Below, one piece after another: positions 16,364-25,244 of a DNA stretch of 64,000 nt. The stretch lies in NCBI GenBank assembly GCA_963822435.1, contig CAWGHN010000005.1, positions 62,001-126,000 on the forward strand, in the 5' to 3' direction. Numbering within the stretch: position 1 is the first letter of the stretch; every line of letters begins with the position of its first letter. The notes below the pieces were generated by a model. That model was given only the letters and a program-made list of their open reading frames with translations. It searched no databases and was not told the origin of the DNA. A program made the translations under genes and the position numbers. The DNA is from JAUYQR01 sp963822435 (GTDB lineage: Bacteria > Pseudomonadota > Alphaproteobacteria > Rhodobacterales > Rhodobacteraceae).

Positions 16364-18271
16364 ATGAAAAGCATTGATGTGGTCACCATCGGCCGGTCCT
16401 CGGTCGACCTTTACGGCGCGCAGGTCGGTGGACGGCTGGAAGACATGGGGTCGTTCCAGAAATACATTGGCGGCAGCCCCACCAACATGGCCGCCGGCAC
16501 CGCACGTCTGGGGATGCGCTCGGCCCTGATCACCCGTGTCGGCGATGAGCACATGGGCCGCTTCATCCGTGAGGAGTTGCAGCGCGAAGGCGTCGACGTG
16601 CGCGGCGTCAAGACCGACCCCGAGCGTCTGACCGCCCTCGTCCTGCTTGGCATCCGCGATGAAAAGCAGTTTCCGCTGATCTTCTACCGGGAAAACTGTG
16701 CCGACATGGCGCTGTGCGAAGACGACATCGACGAGGCGCTCATTGCCGATGCCCGCGCGGTCGTGGCCACCGGCACGCATCTGTCGAACCCGCGCACCGA
16801 AGCCGCGGTGATGAAGGCGCTGACCCTTGCCCGCAAACATGGCGCCCGCACCGCGCTTGATATCGACTACCGCCCGAACCTGTGGGGTCTGGCCGGGCAT
16901 GGCGACGGCGAAAGCCGTTTCATCGAAAGCGCCGCCGTCACCGCGAAACTGCAAGCCACTCTGCACTTCTTCGACCTGATCGTCGGCACCGAGGAAGAGT
17001 TCCACATCGCTGGCGGCACCACAGACACCATCGCCGCCCTTCGCGCCGTGCGGGCCGTGTCGAAGGCCACCCTCGTGTGCAAACGCGGCCCGATGGGGGC
17101 TGTCGCCTTCACGGGCGCGGTGCCCGACAGCCTCGATGACGGCCAGTCCGGCCCCGGTTTCCCGATCGAGGTGTTCAACGTCCTTGGCGCGGGCGACGGC
17201 TTCATGTCCGGCCTGTTGCGCGGCTGGATGGATGACGAACCCTGGCCCACCGCCCTCAAATACGCCAACGCCTGCGGCGCCTTCGCCGTCAGCCGCCACG
17301 GCTGCACACCCGCTTACCCTTCGTGGGAAGAACTCCAGTTCTTCCTCAAGCGTGGCGTCGTCACACCCGCCCTGCGCCACGATCAGCCGCTGGAGCAGAT
17401 CCACTGGTCCACCAACCGCCGCAAGGATTGGGCCGAGGTCCGCGCCTTCGCCTTCGATCACCGCAGCCAGTTGGAGGAAATCCCCGGCGCGACGCCGGAG
17501 AAAATCGCCCACTTCAAGGAGTTGTGCCTTGATGCGACCGAGGCCGTCGCCGCTGACCAACCCGGCTACGGCATCCTTTGCGACAACCGCCTTGGCAAGA
17601 CGGCGCTGCACCGCGCCGCAGGCAAGGGCCTCTGGATCGGCCGCCCCGTCGAATGGCCCGGCTCGCGCCCCCTGACGCTGGAGCCTGAACTTGGCCCCGA
17701 TTTCGGCGGCCTGTCGGAATGGCCCCTGGAACACGTCGTCAAGGTTCTCTGCTTCTGCCACCCCGACGACCAGCCCGACATGCAGGCCGATCAGGAGGCG
17801 ACGATCACCCGCCTGTTCCACGCCTGCCGCCGCAACCGTCTGGAAATGCTGCTCGAGGTGATCCCCTCCAAGGTGGCCCCCGTCACCGACGACACCACGG
17901 CCCGCCTCATCACCCGCTTTTACGACATCGGCATCTACCCCGATTGGTGGAAGCTGGAACCGATGCAAACCGCCGCCGCATGGAACGCCACCTGCGCCGC
18001 GATCAACGCCCGCGACCCGCATGTGCAAGGCATTGTCGTCCTCGGCCTCGGCCAGTCGGAGGCCGACCTTGCCTCCGCTTTCCGTCTTGCCGCCGCCCAG
18101 CCCTTGGTGAAAGGCTTCGCCGTGGGTCGCACGATTCACGGCGATACCGGACGTGACTGGATGGCCGGAAAGATCGACGACGCCACCGCCGTGGCCACGA
18201 TGGCCGCCGCCTTCCGCCGCCTCTGCGGCATCTGGGATGACGCCCGCCGCAGCGCAGGAGACGCCGCATGA
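16364..18271 (+). CDS. iolC: 5-dehydro-2-deoxygluconokinase IolC fused to a DUF2090 aldolase-like domain
   Basis: This 635-residue protein carries a PfkB-family kinase in residues 1-325 (KYIGGSPTNMAAGTARLG at the start and FNVLGAGDGFMSGLLRG near 270, holding the catalytic aspartate). A DUF2090 domain fills residues 330-630. IolC phosphorylates 2-deoxy-5-keto-gluconate; the fused DUF2090 part is commonly annotated as the following aldolase (IolJ step), so one polypeptide may do both reactions. The start at 16364 has AGGA upstream and begins MKSIDVVTIGRSS, as expected for the family. It overlaps iolD by four bases. Confidence 0.92.
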   Translation: MKSIDVVTIGRSSVDLYGAQVGGRLEDMGSFQKYIGGSPTNMAAGTARLGMRSALITRVGDEHMGRFIREELQREGVDVRGVKTDPERLTALVLLGIRDEKQFPLIFYRENCADMALCEDDIDEALIADARAVVATGTHLSNPRTEAAVMKALTLARKHGARTALDIDYRPNLWGLAGHGDGESRFIESAAVTAKLQATLHFFDLIVGTEEEFHIAGGTTDTIAALRAVRAVSKATLVCKRGPMGAVAFTGAVPDSLDDGQSGPGFPIEVFNVLGAGDGFMSGLLRGWMDDEPWPTALKYANACGAFAVSRHGCTPAYPSWEELQFFLKRGVVTPALRHDQPLEQIHWSTNRRKDWAEVRAFAFDHRSQLEEIPGATPEKIAHFKELCLDATEAVAADQPGYGILCDNRLGKTALHRAAGKGLWIGRPVEWPGSRPLTLEPELGPDFGGLSEWPLEHVVKVLCFCHPDDQPDMQADQEATITRLFHACRRNRLEMLLEVIPSKVAPVTDDTTARLITRFYDIGIYPDWWKLEPMQTAAAWNATCAAINARDPHVQGIVVLGLGQSEADLASAFRLAAAQPLVKGFAVGRTIHGDTGRDWMAGKIDDATAVATMAAAFRRLCGIWDDARRSAGDAA

Positions 18272-20094
18272 CAACGATCCGCCTCACCGCCGCCCAAGCC
18301 ATGGTCCGCTGGCTTTCCGTGCAGATGACCCCCGAAGGTGAGCGTTTCATCGAGGGCATTTGGGCAATCTTCGGTCACGGCAACGTGGCAGGGATTGGCG
18401 AGGCGCTGCACGCCCACCGCGACGTCATCCCCACCTGGCGCGGCCAGAACGAACAGACGATGGCGCACGCCGCCATCGCCTACGCCAAGGCCAGCAACCG
18501 CCGCCGCGCGATGGCCGTCACCTCCTCCATCGGCCCCGGTGCCACCAACATGGTCACCGCCGCCGCCCTTGCCCACGTCAACCGCCTGCCGGTCCTTCTG
18601 ATCCCCGGCGACGTCTTTGCCAGCCGCGCCCCCGACCCGGTCCTCCAGCAGATCGAGGATTTCGACGACGCGACCGTCTCTGCCAACGACTGCTTCCGCC
18701 CCGTGGTCCGCTATTTTGACCGTATCTCGCGCCCCGAACACATCCTCACCGCCCTGCCCCGCGCGCTGCGCGTGATGACCGACCCAGCGAACTGCGGTCC
18801 GGTCTGCCTCGCCTTCTGTCAGGACACCCAAGCCGAAGCCTACGACTACCCCGTAGACTTCTTCACCCCCCGCGTCTGGCACATCCGCCGCCCCGAACCC
18901 GACCAGCGCGAGCTGGAGGCCGCCGTCGCCGCCATCCGCGCTGCCAAGACCCCGCTCATCGTCGCAGGCGGAGGCGTGCTTTACTCCGGCGCCGAGAAAA
19001 CCCTCCTCGCCTTTGCCCGCACCCACAACATCCCGCTCGTCGAAACCCAGGCCGGCAAGGGCGCGGTCGATTGGGAGGAACCCCTCCACTTCGGGTCCCC
19101 CGGCGTCACCGGCACCGGTTGCGGCAACGACCTCGCCGCGAAAGCCGACCTCGTGATTGGCGTCGGCACCCGGTTCCAGGATTTCACCACCGGCTCCTGG
19201 ACCGTGTTCTCCAACCCCGGCCGCAAGCTTCTGTCGATCAACATCCACGGTTTCGATGCCCATAAGCGCGCCGCACAACCCCTTGTTTCCGATGCGAAAG
19301 TCGCGCTGGAGAAGATCAGCGCCGCCTTGGGCAAACATCGCTTCCAAGACCCTGACTTTGCCGCCCGCACGACGTGGTTCGCCACCACCGACACCCTCTT
19401 CGCCGCCCCCAAGACCAACGAACTCCCGACCGACGCGCAAGTCATCGGCGCGGTTGATCGCAACGCGGGCAAGCAATCCCTCATCATGTGCGCGGCCGGC
19501 ACCATGCCCGGCGCGCTCCATGTCCTGTGGCGGGCGGCCCAAGGCGGTTACCACATGGAATACGGCTTTTCCTGCATGGGCTACGAACTCGCGGGCGCGA
19601 TGGGCATCAAGATGGCGCTGCCCGACCGCGACGTGATCTGCATGATCGGCGACGGCAGCTACATGATGGCCAATTCCGAACTGGCAACGGCGGTGATGAT
19701 GGGCATCCCCTTCACCGTGGTGCTGACCGACAACCGCGGGTATGGCTGCATCAACCGCCTGCAACAGGCCACCGGGGGTGCTGCCTTCAACAACCTTCTG
19801 CGCGACAGCTACCATGTGAACGAGGCAAACCTCGATTTCGTCGCCCACGCGCGAGCCATGGGGGCCAATGCCGTCAAGGTCGCCACCATCGCGGACCTGG
19901 AAGCCGAGATGCAAAAGGCCAAGACCGCCACCATCCCCACCGTGATCGTGATCGACACCGATCCCCTGCCCGGCACCGGCGCTGGCGGCACCTGGTGGGA
20001 CGTGGCCGTTCCAGAGGTCTCCGACCGCACCGAAGTGACCGAGGCGCGCAAGGCATATGAAGCGGGCACCAAGGCCCAGTGGCTTCTCAACTAA
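18268..20094 (+). CDS. iolD: 3D-(3,5/4)-trihydroxycyclohexane-1,2-dione hydrolase IolD
   Basis: This 608-residue enzyme is thiamine-diphosphate dependent and opens the inositol ring by hydrolysing trihydroxycyclohexanedione. It shows the ThDP enzyme layout: an N-terminal pyrimidine-binding domain with the glutamate in WRGQNEQTMAHAA, a central domain, and a C-terminal pyrophosphate-binding domain with the metal motif IGDGSYMMANSELA near residue 458. Length fits IolD. The start overlaps the iolC stop (ATGA), and iolE follows nine bases after its stop, so the three genes are probably co-translated. Other ThDP enzymes such as acetolactate synthase are excluded by the iol context. Confidence 0.94.
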   Translation: MTTIRLTAAQAMVRWLSVQMTPEGERFIEGIWAIFGHGNVAGIGEALHAHRDVIPTWRGQNEQTMAHAAIAYAKASNRRRAMAVTSSIGPGATNMVTAAALAHVNRLPVLLIPGDVFASRAPDPVLQQIEDFDDATVSANDCFRPVVRYFDRISRPEHILTALPRALRVMTDPANCGPVCLAFCQDTQAEAYDYPVDFFTPRVWHIRRPEPDQRELEAAVAAIRAAKTPLIVAGGGVLYSGAEKTLLAFARTHNIPLVETQAGKGAVDWEEPLHFGSPGVTGTGCGNDLAAKADLVIGVGTRFQDFTTGSWTVFSNPGRKLLSINIHGFDAHKRAAQPLVSDAKVALEKISAALGKHRFQDPDFAARTTWFATTDTLFAAPKTNELPTDAQVIGAVDRNAGKQSLIMCAAGTMPGALHVLWRAAQGGYHMEYGFSCMGYELAGAMGIKMALPDRDVICMIGDGSYMMANSELATAVMMGIPFTVVLTDNRGYGCINRLQQATGGAAFNNLLRDSYHVNEANLDFVAHARAMGANAVKVATIADLEAEMQKAKTATIPTVIVIDTDPLPGTGAGGTWWDVAVPEVSDRTEVTEARKAYEAGTKAQWLLN

Positions 20095-20103
20095 GGACAA
20101 GAC

Positions 20104-21018
20104 ATGAGCGTTAAGATCGGGATTTCCCCCATTTCGTGGCAGAACGACGACCTGCCGGACCTGACCGCCGCCTACACGATGGAGCAGGCGCTCCGCGAGG
20201 CGCGCGAGATCGGCTATACCGGCGTCGAACGCGGGCGGCGGATGCCGTCGGACACCGAAGGCTTGCGGACCTACCTCACCGCCAACGGCCTTGCCCTTTG
20301 CGGCGGCTGGTGCTCCGGCAACCTCCTCGTCAACGACGTCAAGACCGAGATCGAGGCTGTGCGCGGGCAGGTTGAACAATTCGTCGCCCTCGGCGCGCCC
20401 TGCATCGTCTATGCCGAATGTTCCAACACCGTGCAGGGCAACATCGCCATGCCTGTGAACAACCGCCCGAAGTTTTCCGCAGACGACGTAAAGGCTTACG
20501 GCGCAAAGCTCAGCGAGCTTGCCAAGTGGATGGCAGATCAGGGAATGTCCCTCGCCTACCACCACCACATGGGGTCCTTCATCGAATCCGAAGACGATGT
20601 GAACGCGCTGATGGAAGGCTCCACCCCCGACGTGAAGCTGCTGTTCGACACCGGCCACCTTCTTTTCGGCGGGGCTGACGTGATGCGCGTCCTGAACACA
20701 TGGGCCACCCGTGTCCACCACGTTCACTTCAAGGACATCCGTCCCGATGTCGTGAAGGACGTGCGCGCCAACAACCGCAGTTTCCTTGACGCGGTCATTG
20801 CAGGTGCCTTCACCGTTCCCGGCGATGGCTGCATCGACTTTCAGGCCGTCACCGACACGCTGAAAGCGATGAATTACAAAGGCTGGATCGTGGTCGAAGC
20901 CGAGCAAGACCCCGCCAAGGCGCCTCCGTATGAGTATTCAAAGCTGGGCTATGACCATATCGTGCAGGTCTGCAAATCCGCGGGCCTCGACATCGACCAC
21001 TCCCGCCCAACTGCCTGA
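20104..21018 (+). CDS. iolE: Inosose dehydratase IolE
   Basis: This 304-residue TIM-barrel protein of the AP endonuclease 2 family dehydrates 2-keto-myo-inositol to the trihydroxycyclohexanedione used by IolD. It opens with IGISPISWQNDDLPDL, a typical IolE N-terminus, and has the metal-site regions SLAYHHHMGSFIE, LLFDTGHLLFGG and VHHVHFKDI. An AAGGACAAGAC ribosome-binding site lies directly before the ATG. It is the third structural gene of the iol operon and is followed by iolB after ten bases. Confidence 0.94.
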   Translation: MSVKIGISPISWQNDDLPDLTAAYTMEQALREAREIGYTGVERGRRMPSDTEGLRTYLTANGLALCGGWCSGNLLVNDVKTEIEAVRGQVEQFVALGAPCIVYAECSNTVQGNIAMPVNNRPKFSADDVKAYGAKLSELAKWMADQGMSLAYHHHMGSFIESEDDVNALMEGSTPDVKLLFDTGHLLFGGADVMRVLNTWATRVHHVHFKDIRPDVVKDVRANNRSFLDAVIAGAFTVPGDGCIDFQAVTDTLKAMNYKGWIVVEAEQDPAKAPPYEYSKLGYDHIVQVCKSAGLDIDHSRPTA

Positions 21019-21028
21019 AGGAAACCCG

Positions 21029-21835
21029 ATGGCCGACCTCCTCCGCAAACCCACCGGCGCGCGTGGCAAGGTGCATGACATCACGCCCGAACGCGCAGGT
21101 TGGGGCTATGTCGGCTTTTCGCTCTACCGGCTTGAACCCGGCGACGTGGCGGCCGAAGCGACGGGCGACCGCGAGGTGATCCTTGTCCTCGTCGAGGGCA
21201 AGGCCACCGTTCAGGCCGCCGGGCAAGATTGGGGCGAGATGGGCGAACGGATGGACGTCTTTGAAAAAACCCCGCCGCATTGCCTCTATGTGCCGAACGG
21301 GCAGGATTGGCGCGCCGTCGCGACCACCGCCTGCACGCTTGCCGTCTGCACGGCACCCGGCCAGGGCAACCATCCAGCCCAGCGCCTTGGCCCCGACGGG
21401 ATCACCCTCACCCCGCGCGGCAAGGACACCAACACCCGCTACGTCAACAACATCGCGATGGAAGCGCGCGATGTGGCCGATAGCCTCCTGGTGACCGAGG
21501 TCTACACGCCCGCCGGGCATTGGTCGTCCTATCCGTCCCATCGGCATGACGAGGACGACTTCCCGAACATGACCTATCTGGAAGAGACCTATTACATGCG
21601 GCTGAACCCCGGTCAGGGCTTTGGCATCCAGCGGGTCTACACCGAAGACGGCTCCCTCGACGAAACGATGGCGGTAAAGAACCACGATGTCACGCTGGTC
21701 CCCAAAGGGCACCATCCCTGCGGCGCGCCCTACGGATATGAGATGTATTATCTGAACGTGATGGCCGGCCCCTTGCGGAAGTGGCGGTTCAAGAACGACC
21801 CCGACCACGACTGGATCGCCCAGCGCGACGCCTGA
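21029..21835 (+). CDS. iolB: 5-deoxy-glucuronate isomerase IolB
   Basis: This 268-residue double cupin isomerises 5-deoxy-glucuronate to 2-deoxy-5-keto-gluconate, the IolC substrate. It shows the IolB features WGYVGFSLYRLEPGD near the N-terminus, WSSYPSHRHDEDDFPNMT with the metal-binding histidines, and HHPCGAPYGYEMYYLN near the C-terminus. The ATG at 21029 follows AAGGAA; an in-frame upstream extension inside iolE was rejected. It is the last gene of the operon. iolG (inositol dehydrogenase) and iolA (malonate-semialdehyde dehydrogenase) are not found nearby and must be elsewhere if the pathway is complete. Confidence 0.94.
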   Translation: MADLLRKPTGARGKVHDITPERAGWGYVGFSLYRLEPGDVAAEATGDREVILVLVEGKATVQAAGQDWGEMGERMDVFEKTPPHCLYVPNGQDWRAVATTACTLAVCTAPGQGNHPAQRLGPDGITLTPRGKDTNTRYVNNIAMEARDVADSLLVTEVYTPAGHWSSYPSHRHDEDDFPNMTYLEETYYMRLNPGQGFGIQRVYTEDGSLDETMAVKNHDVTLVPKGHHPCGAPYGYEMYYLNVMAGPLRKWRFKNDPDHDWIAQRDA

Positions 21836-21891
21836 ACAGGTTTACCGCTGGTTAACAGGGCAAGACAAGTTGCTGTAATCATTGAAACCGG

Positions 21892-21917
21892 CCCAGTGTC
21901 CCACGGTGGGACACCGG
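21892..21917. terminator. Hairpin between convergent iolB and the ABC transporter genes
   Basis: GTGTCCC and GGGACAC (21896-21902 and 21908-21914) form a perfect 7-bp stem around the loop ACGGT, with further partial pairing outside. It has no T-run, and overlaps the stop region of the permease gene ending at 21918, so a bidirectional terminator role is only likely by position. Confidence 0.45.
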
Positions 21918-22691
21918 TCACGCCCGCTTTTGCGGCACCCGGTTTTCCAGCCACCGAAAGATCAGCACGATCACCCCGGCCAAGGCCATGTAAACCGCCG
22001 CCAGCAGCAGCAAGGGCTCATAGGTGATCAGCAATTCCCGCCGCACCTGGCTCGCGACCTCATAGATTTCCACCACCGTGATCGTGGCCACCAAAGGCGT
22101 CGCCTTCATCTGCAGCACCGTCTCGCCCCCCAGCGTCGGCAGCACGCGCTGCACCGCCTGCGGCAACCAGATCCGGCGGAACAGGGTAAAGCGCGGCACC
22201 CCCATCGCCCGCGCCGCCTCCAACTGCCCCGGCGGCACCGATTTGAACGCCCCGCGCATCACCTCACCCTCATAGCCCGCATAAGACAGGCTCAGCGCCA
22301 ACAGCGCATAAGGCCAGGCCTGCCGCAGGATCGGCCACAGGTCAGAGTTGCGGATCCAGGGGTATTGCGGGAAAAGCGTGCCCAGCCCGTAGTAAAGCAG
22401 CCAGATCTGCAACAACAGCGGCGTGCCCCGCACCACGGTGCAAAAGGCCCGCGCAGGTGCGGCCAGCCACCACGGCCCCGCCGCCTGCGCCAATCCCAAG
22501 GGAATGGCCAACGCCATGCCGATCGCCACCGACAGCACCAAAAGCCAGATCGTCCGCCAGACGCCCTGCGCCATCTCACCGGCATATTGCGGGATCCAGT
22601 CCCAGCGCAGCGATACCGCACACCAGATCACCAGACCCGCACCAATCGCGGCCAACACCAGACGATGCGGTTCCCACCCCCCCCGCATCAT
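21918..22691 (-). CDS. Polar amino-acid ABC transporter permease (HisM/ArtM type)
   Basis: This 257-residue inner-membrane protein has about five transmembrane helices and the ABC permease EAA loop in GQLEAARAMGVPRFTLFRRI. VRGTPLLLQIWLLYYGLG is typical of histidine/lysine/arginine/ornithine permeases. It pairs with the second permease just upstream; its start ATGATG overlaps that gene's stop. An AAGGCGGAG site precedes the chosen ATG at 22691. With the binding protein and ATPase nearby it completes an uptake system for a polar, probably basic, amino acid; the exact substrate cannot be read from sequence. Confidence 0.88.
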   Translation of the reverse strand: MMRGGWEPHRLVLAAIGAGLVIWCAVSLRWDWIPQYAGEMAQGVWRTIWLLVLSVAIGMALAIPLGLAQAAGPWWLAAPARAFCTVVRGTPLLLQIWLLYYGLGTLFPQYPWIRNSDLWPILRQAWPYALLALSLSYAGYEGEVMRGAFKSVPPGQLEAARAMGVPRFTLFRRIWLPQAVQRVLPTLGGETVLQMKATPLVATITVVEIYEVASQVRRELLITYEPLLLLAAVYMALAGVIVLIFRWLENRVPQKRA

Positions 22692-23401
22692 CGGCTCCGC
22701 CTTGGTTCGCCACGCCGCGCCCACGCCTCGATCCGGGCAAAGCCCCAGGACGACACCAGCGTCAGCACCAGATAGATCGCTCCGGCGGCAAGAAAGAACG
22801 TGAAGAACGCCTTGGTCGCCCCTGCCGCCTGCCGGGTTTCCTGCGTCAGTTCGTTAAAGCCTACCACCGCCAGAAGTGCCGTATCCTTGGTGGCGATCAG
22901 CCACAGGTTGGCAAGACCCGGAATGGCAAAGCCCAGCATAGCGGGCAGCGTGATCCGCCAGGCCAGCTTGACCGGCGGCATCCCCATCGCGCGCGCCGCC
23001 TCGATCTGGCCGGGCGGCACGGCGAGGATCGCACCGCGCAACACTTCGGTGGCGTAGGCGCCTTGCACCACACCAAGCACGGCGATCCCCGCCAGAACGC
23101 CCGAAATCTGGATACGCTCGCCCCCCATCGCCAGAACCATCTGGTTCACAAGGTCAGTCACCGCGAAATACAGGATCAGGATCAGGATCAATTCTGGCAC
23201 AGCGCGCACGATGGTTGTGTAAAGCCCCAGAAGATCGCGGGTGATCTTGCCGCCATAGAGCTTGCCATAGGCCCCTGCGGTGCCAATCAGAAGGCCAAGC
23301 CCAAAGGCACCAAACGCGATCTGGACGGAGTTCGCCAGCCCGCGCAGCAGGTTCGCACCCCATCCCGGAGGCTCCAGCGCCAGAAGGTCGAACGGACCCA
23401 C
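22688..23401 (-). CDS. Polar amino-acid ABC transporter permease (HisQ type)
   Basis: This 237-residue polytopic membrane protein has the EAA motif in GQIEAARAMGMPPVKLAWRI and IVRAVPELILILILYF, typical of the HisQ subfamily. The start is GTG at 23401, because an in-frame TAG lies only four codons upstream and no ATG is suitably placed. It follows the binding-protein gene after about 110 bases that contain a repeat element with a hairpin, and it overlaps the next permease gene by four bases. The two permeases would form a heterodimeric channel. Confidence 0.88.
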   Translation of the reverse strand: MGPFDLLALEPPGWGANLLRGLANSVQIAFGAFGLGLLIGTAGAYGKLYGGKITRDLLGLYTTIVRAVPELILILILYFAVTDLVNQMVLAMGGERIQISGVLAGIAVLGVVQGAYATEVLRGAILAVPPGQIEAARAMGMPPVKLAWRITLPAMLGFAIPGLANLWLIATKDTALLAVVGFNELTQETRQAAGATKAFFTFFLAAGAIYLVLTLVSSWGFARIEAWARRGEPRRSR

Positions 23402-23443
23402 CTGCGCCTAGGTCCTGATCTGCGTAAAATGCATCAGATTGTG

Positions 23444-23498
23444 CTTCCTCTTTGCACAAATATCCCACGGGTGGTCTGGAGGGTGTGAAACCCTCCAG
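23444..23498 (-). repeat. Intergenic hairpin-plus-tail repeat, copy 1
   Basis: Read on the minus strand, an 8-bp stem (CTGGAGGG / CCCTCCAG) encloses the loop TTTCACA, followed by CGTGGGATATTT and then TGCAAAGAGGAAG. A second copy at 41603-41655 has the same loop and tail but a different, still perfect, stem. It lies between the binding-protein and permease genes. Confidence 0.75.
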
Positions 23499-23513
23499 TC
23501 CGCCGGTGCCGCA

Positions 23514-24281
23514 TCAGTCGCCGTAGATCGACGACGCGAAGTATTTTGCCGTGATCGTATCGTAGGTGCCGTCGGCGCGGATCTTGTCGATGCCGGCGTT
23601 GAACTTTGCCTTCAGCTCTTCCTCGCCCTTGCGCAGGCCGACGCCCACGCCCTGACCCAGCACTTCCTTGTCATCGGCCACGACGCCCTTCAACTCGCAG
23701 CAGGCAGCGCCCGCTTCCGAGGCAAGGAACGCGTCCAGTGCGATGCTGTCGGCCTGGATCGCGTCGATCCGGCCGGCAACAAGGTCCTGGTTCGCCTCGT
23801 CTTGCGTCTGATAGGTCTTCACCTCAGCCGCAGTGGCCGCGAAATGCTTGTTCACGTAGGCTTCATGAATGGTTGACACCTGCACGCCGATGATCTTGCC
23901 GGCCAGCCCTTCGGCGGTGGGTGCCATGTCGACGCCCTTCGCACCGACGACCACGGTCGGGGTGTTGTAGTATTTGTTCGAGAAGTCGATCGTCTGCATG
24001 CGTTCGTCGGTGATTGTCATCGAGGCCATGATCGCATCGATCTGGCCCGAGACGAGCGAGGGGATGATGCCGTCCCAGCCAACCGGGGTGACAACGCAAT
24101 TCAGTTCGGCGGCGGCGCAAACCGCGCCGATGATCTCGACCTCCCAGCCGACCCAGTTGCCTGAGGCGTCGGGGCTGGCGAAGGGCGGATAGGGCTCGGC
24201 GGCGATGCCGACCTTGACCTCTTGTGCGGCCACCGGGGCGGCAAGCAGGGTCGCCACCAGGGCCAGGGATTTCATTTTCAT
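23514..24281 (-). CDS. Periplasmic polar amino-acid-binding protein of an ABC transporter
   Basis: This 255-residue protein has a cleavable signal peptide (ending at APVAAQ) and the SBP family 3 fold: VKVGIAAEPYPPFASPDASG at the start, WVGWEVEIIGAVC, and a second lobe with the characteristic GLRKGEEELKAKFNAGIDKI. It resembles lysine/arginine/ornithine and histidine-binding proteins, and contains a cysteine pair in AACCEL. It delivers the amino acid to the permeases encoded just downstream. It lies 29 bases after the ATPase gene, so the transporter genes form one operon in the order ATPase, binding protein, permease, permease. Confidence 0.9.
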   Translation of the reverse strand: MKMKSLALVATLLAAPVAAQEVKVGIAAEPYPPFASPDASGNWVGWEVEIIGAVCAAAELNCVVTPVGWDGIIPSLVSGQIDAIMASMTITDERMQTIDFSNKYYNTPTVVVGAKGVDMAPTAEGLAGKIIGVQVSTIHEAYVNKHFAATAAEVKTYQTQDEANQDLVAGRIDAIQADSIALDAFLASEAGAACCELKGVVADDKEVLGQGVGVGLRKGEEELKAKFNAGIDKIRADGTYDTITAKYFASSIYGD

Positions 24282-24310
24282 TTCATGTCTCCTTCAAGTT
24301 TTTCAGTGTT

Positions 24311-25084
24311 TTAGCTTACGGACTTCAGGAATTGCTTCAATCGGTCCGATTTGGGCGCACCGAACAGTGCCTCTGGCGGGCCTTGTTCTTCGATGAGGCC
24401 GTTGTGCAGGTAAATGACGTGGCTCGCGACCTCGCGGGCAAATTTCATTTCGTGCGTCACAAGGATCATGGTGCGGCCTTCGTCGGCCAGCCCGCGGATC
24501 ACCTGCAACACCTCTCCCACCAGTTCGGGGTCAAGGGCAGAGGTCGGTTCGTCAAAGAGCATCGCCTTCGGCTCCATGCACAGCGCACGGGCGATGGCGG
24601 CGCGCTGTTGCTGGCCACCCGACAGGAAGGCGGGGTAGACCGTTTCTTTTTCGGCAAGGCCGACGCGGGCCAGCAGTTTACGGGCGCGGGCTATCGCCTC
24701 GTCCCTGGGGCACTTCATCACGTGGACCGGAACTTCGATCAGGTTTTCCAGCACCGTCTTGTGGGTCCAGAGGTTGAAAGACTGGAAGACCATGCCAAGG
24801 CTCTGGCGGATACGTTCAAGCTGGCGGCGGTCGGCGGGGGTGCCATCGGGGCGCATCGACACAGGTTCGCCCGCTATGGTGATCTGGCCGCTGGTCGGGG
24901 TTTCCAAAAAGTTGATGCAGCGCAGCATCGTGGATTTGCCCGAACCGGAGCCCCCGATGATGGCAACGACATCGCCTTCCTTCGCAGTCAGCGACACGCC
25001 TTTGAGCACATCATGAGTGCCGAAGGATTTGTACAGATCATCAACCCGGATCGCCTCCGGCGTCGAGTATGGCTTGGTCCCCAT
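24311..25084 (-). CDS. Polar amino-acid ABC transporter ATP-binding protein (HisP/GlnQ type)
   Basis: This 257-residue ATPase has Walker A GGSGSGKST near residue 50, the signature LSGGQQQR, Walker B with LFDEPTSALDPELV, and the switch histidine in LVTHEMKFA. It closely resembles HisP and OccP. The ATG at 25084, with GGGGAAG upstream, was chosen over one four codons earlier. It is the first gene of the transporter operon and is divergent from surE; the shared 160-base gap must hold both promoters. Confidence 0.92.
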   Translation of the reverse strand: MGTKPYSTPEAIRVDDLYKSFGTHDVLKGVSLTAKEGDVVAIIGGSGSGKSTMLRCINFLETPTSGQITIAGEPVSMRPDGTPADRRQLERIRQSLGMVFQSFNLWTHKTVLENLIEVPVHVMKCPRDEAIARARKLLARVGLAEKETVYPAFLSGGQQQRAAIARALCMEPKAMLFDEPTSALDPELVGEVLQVIRGLADEGRTMILVTHEMKFAREVASHVIYLHNGLIEEQGPPEALFGAPKSDRLKQFLKSVS

Positions 25085-25244
25085 GCTTCCCCACAATGGT
25101 TGACGCCATCAAATCGTGCAAACCCGGCGCTGGCAAGGGCTACGTTGCGAACGGGTGGGCGGCACCCGGTGTCGGCTTGGCCCATCGCGGCTTGAAGGGC
25201 GAGGGCGGGTCGTCTAATCAGGGTCCTACCCTTGGGAAGATTTC

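Noticed and set aside
15806..18274. An 822-codon minus-strand frame opposite the regulator and iolC
   Set aside because: Same reason: antisense of confidently identified genes.
18136..20907. A 923-codon open frame on the minus strand opposite iolC, iolD and iolE
   Set aside because: It mirrors the GC-rich coding strand of well-recognised iol genes. Its translation is low in complexity and matches no family; it is a compositional shadow.
21841..21856. TTTA-N7-TTAAC after iolB, resembling a CtrA box
   Set aside because: One half deviates, and it lies after a gene end between convergent genes, where a promoter element is not expected.
21918..25084. Considered whether the ABC transporter next to iol genes imports inositol
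   Set aside because: Permease and binding-protein motifs are of the polar amino-acid type; inositol importers use sugar-type ABC proteins. It is also on the opposite strand.
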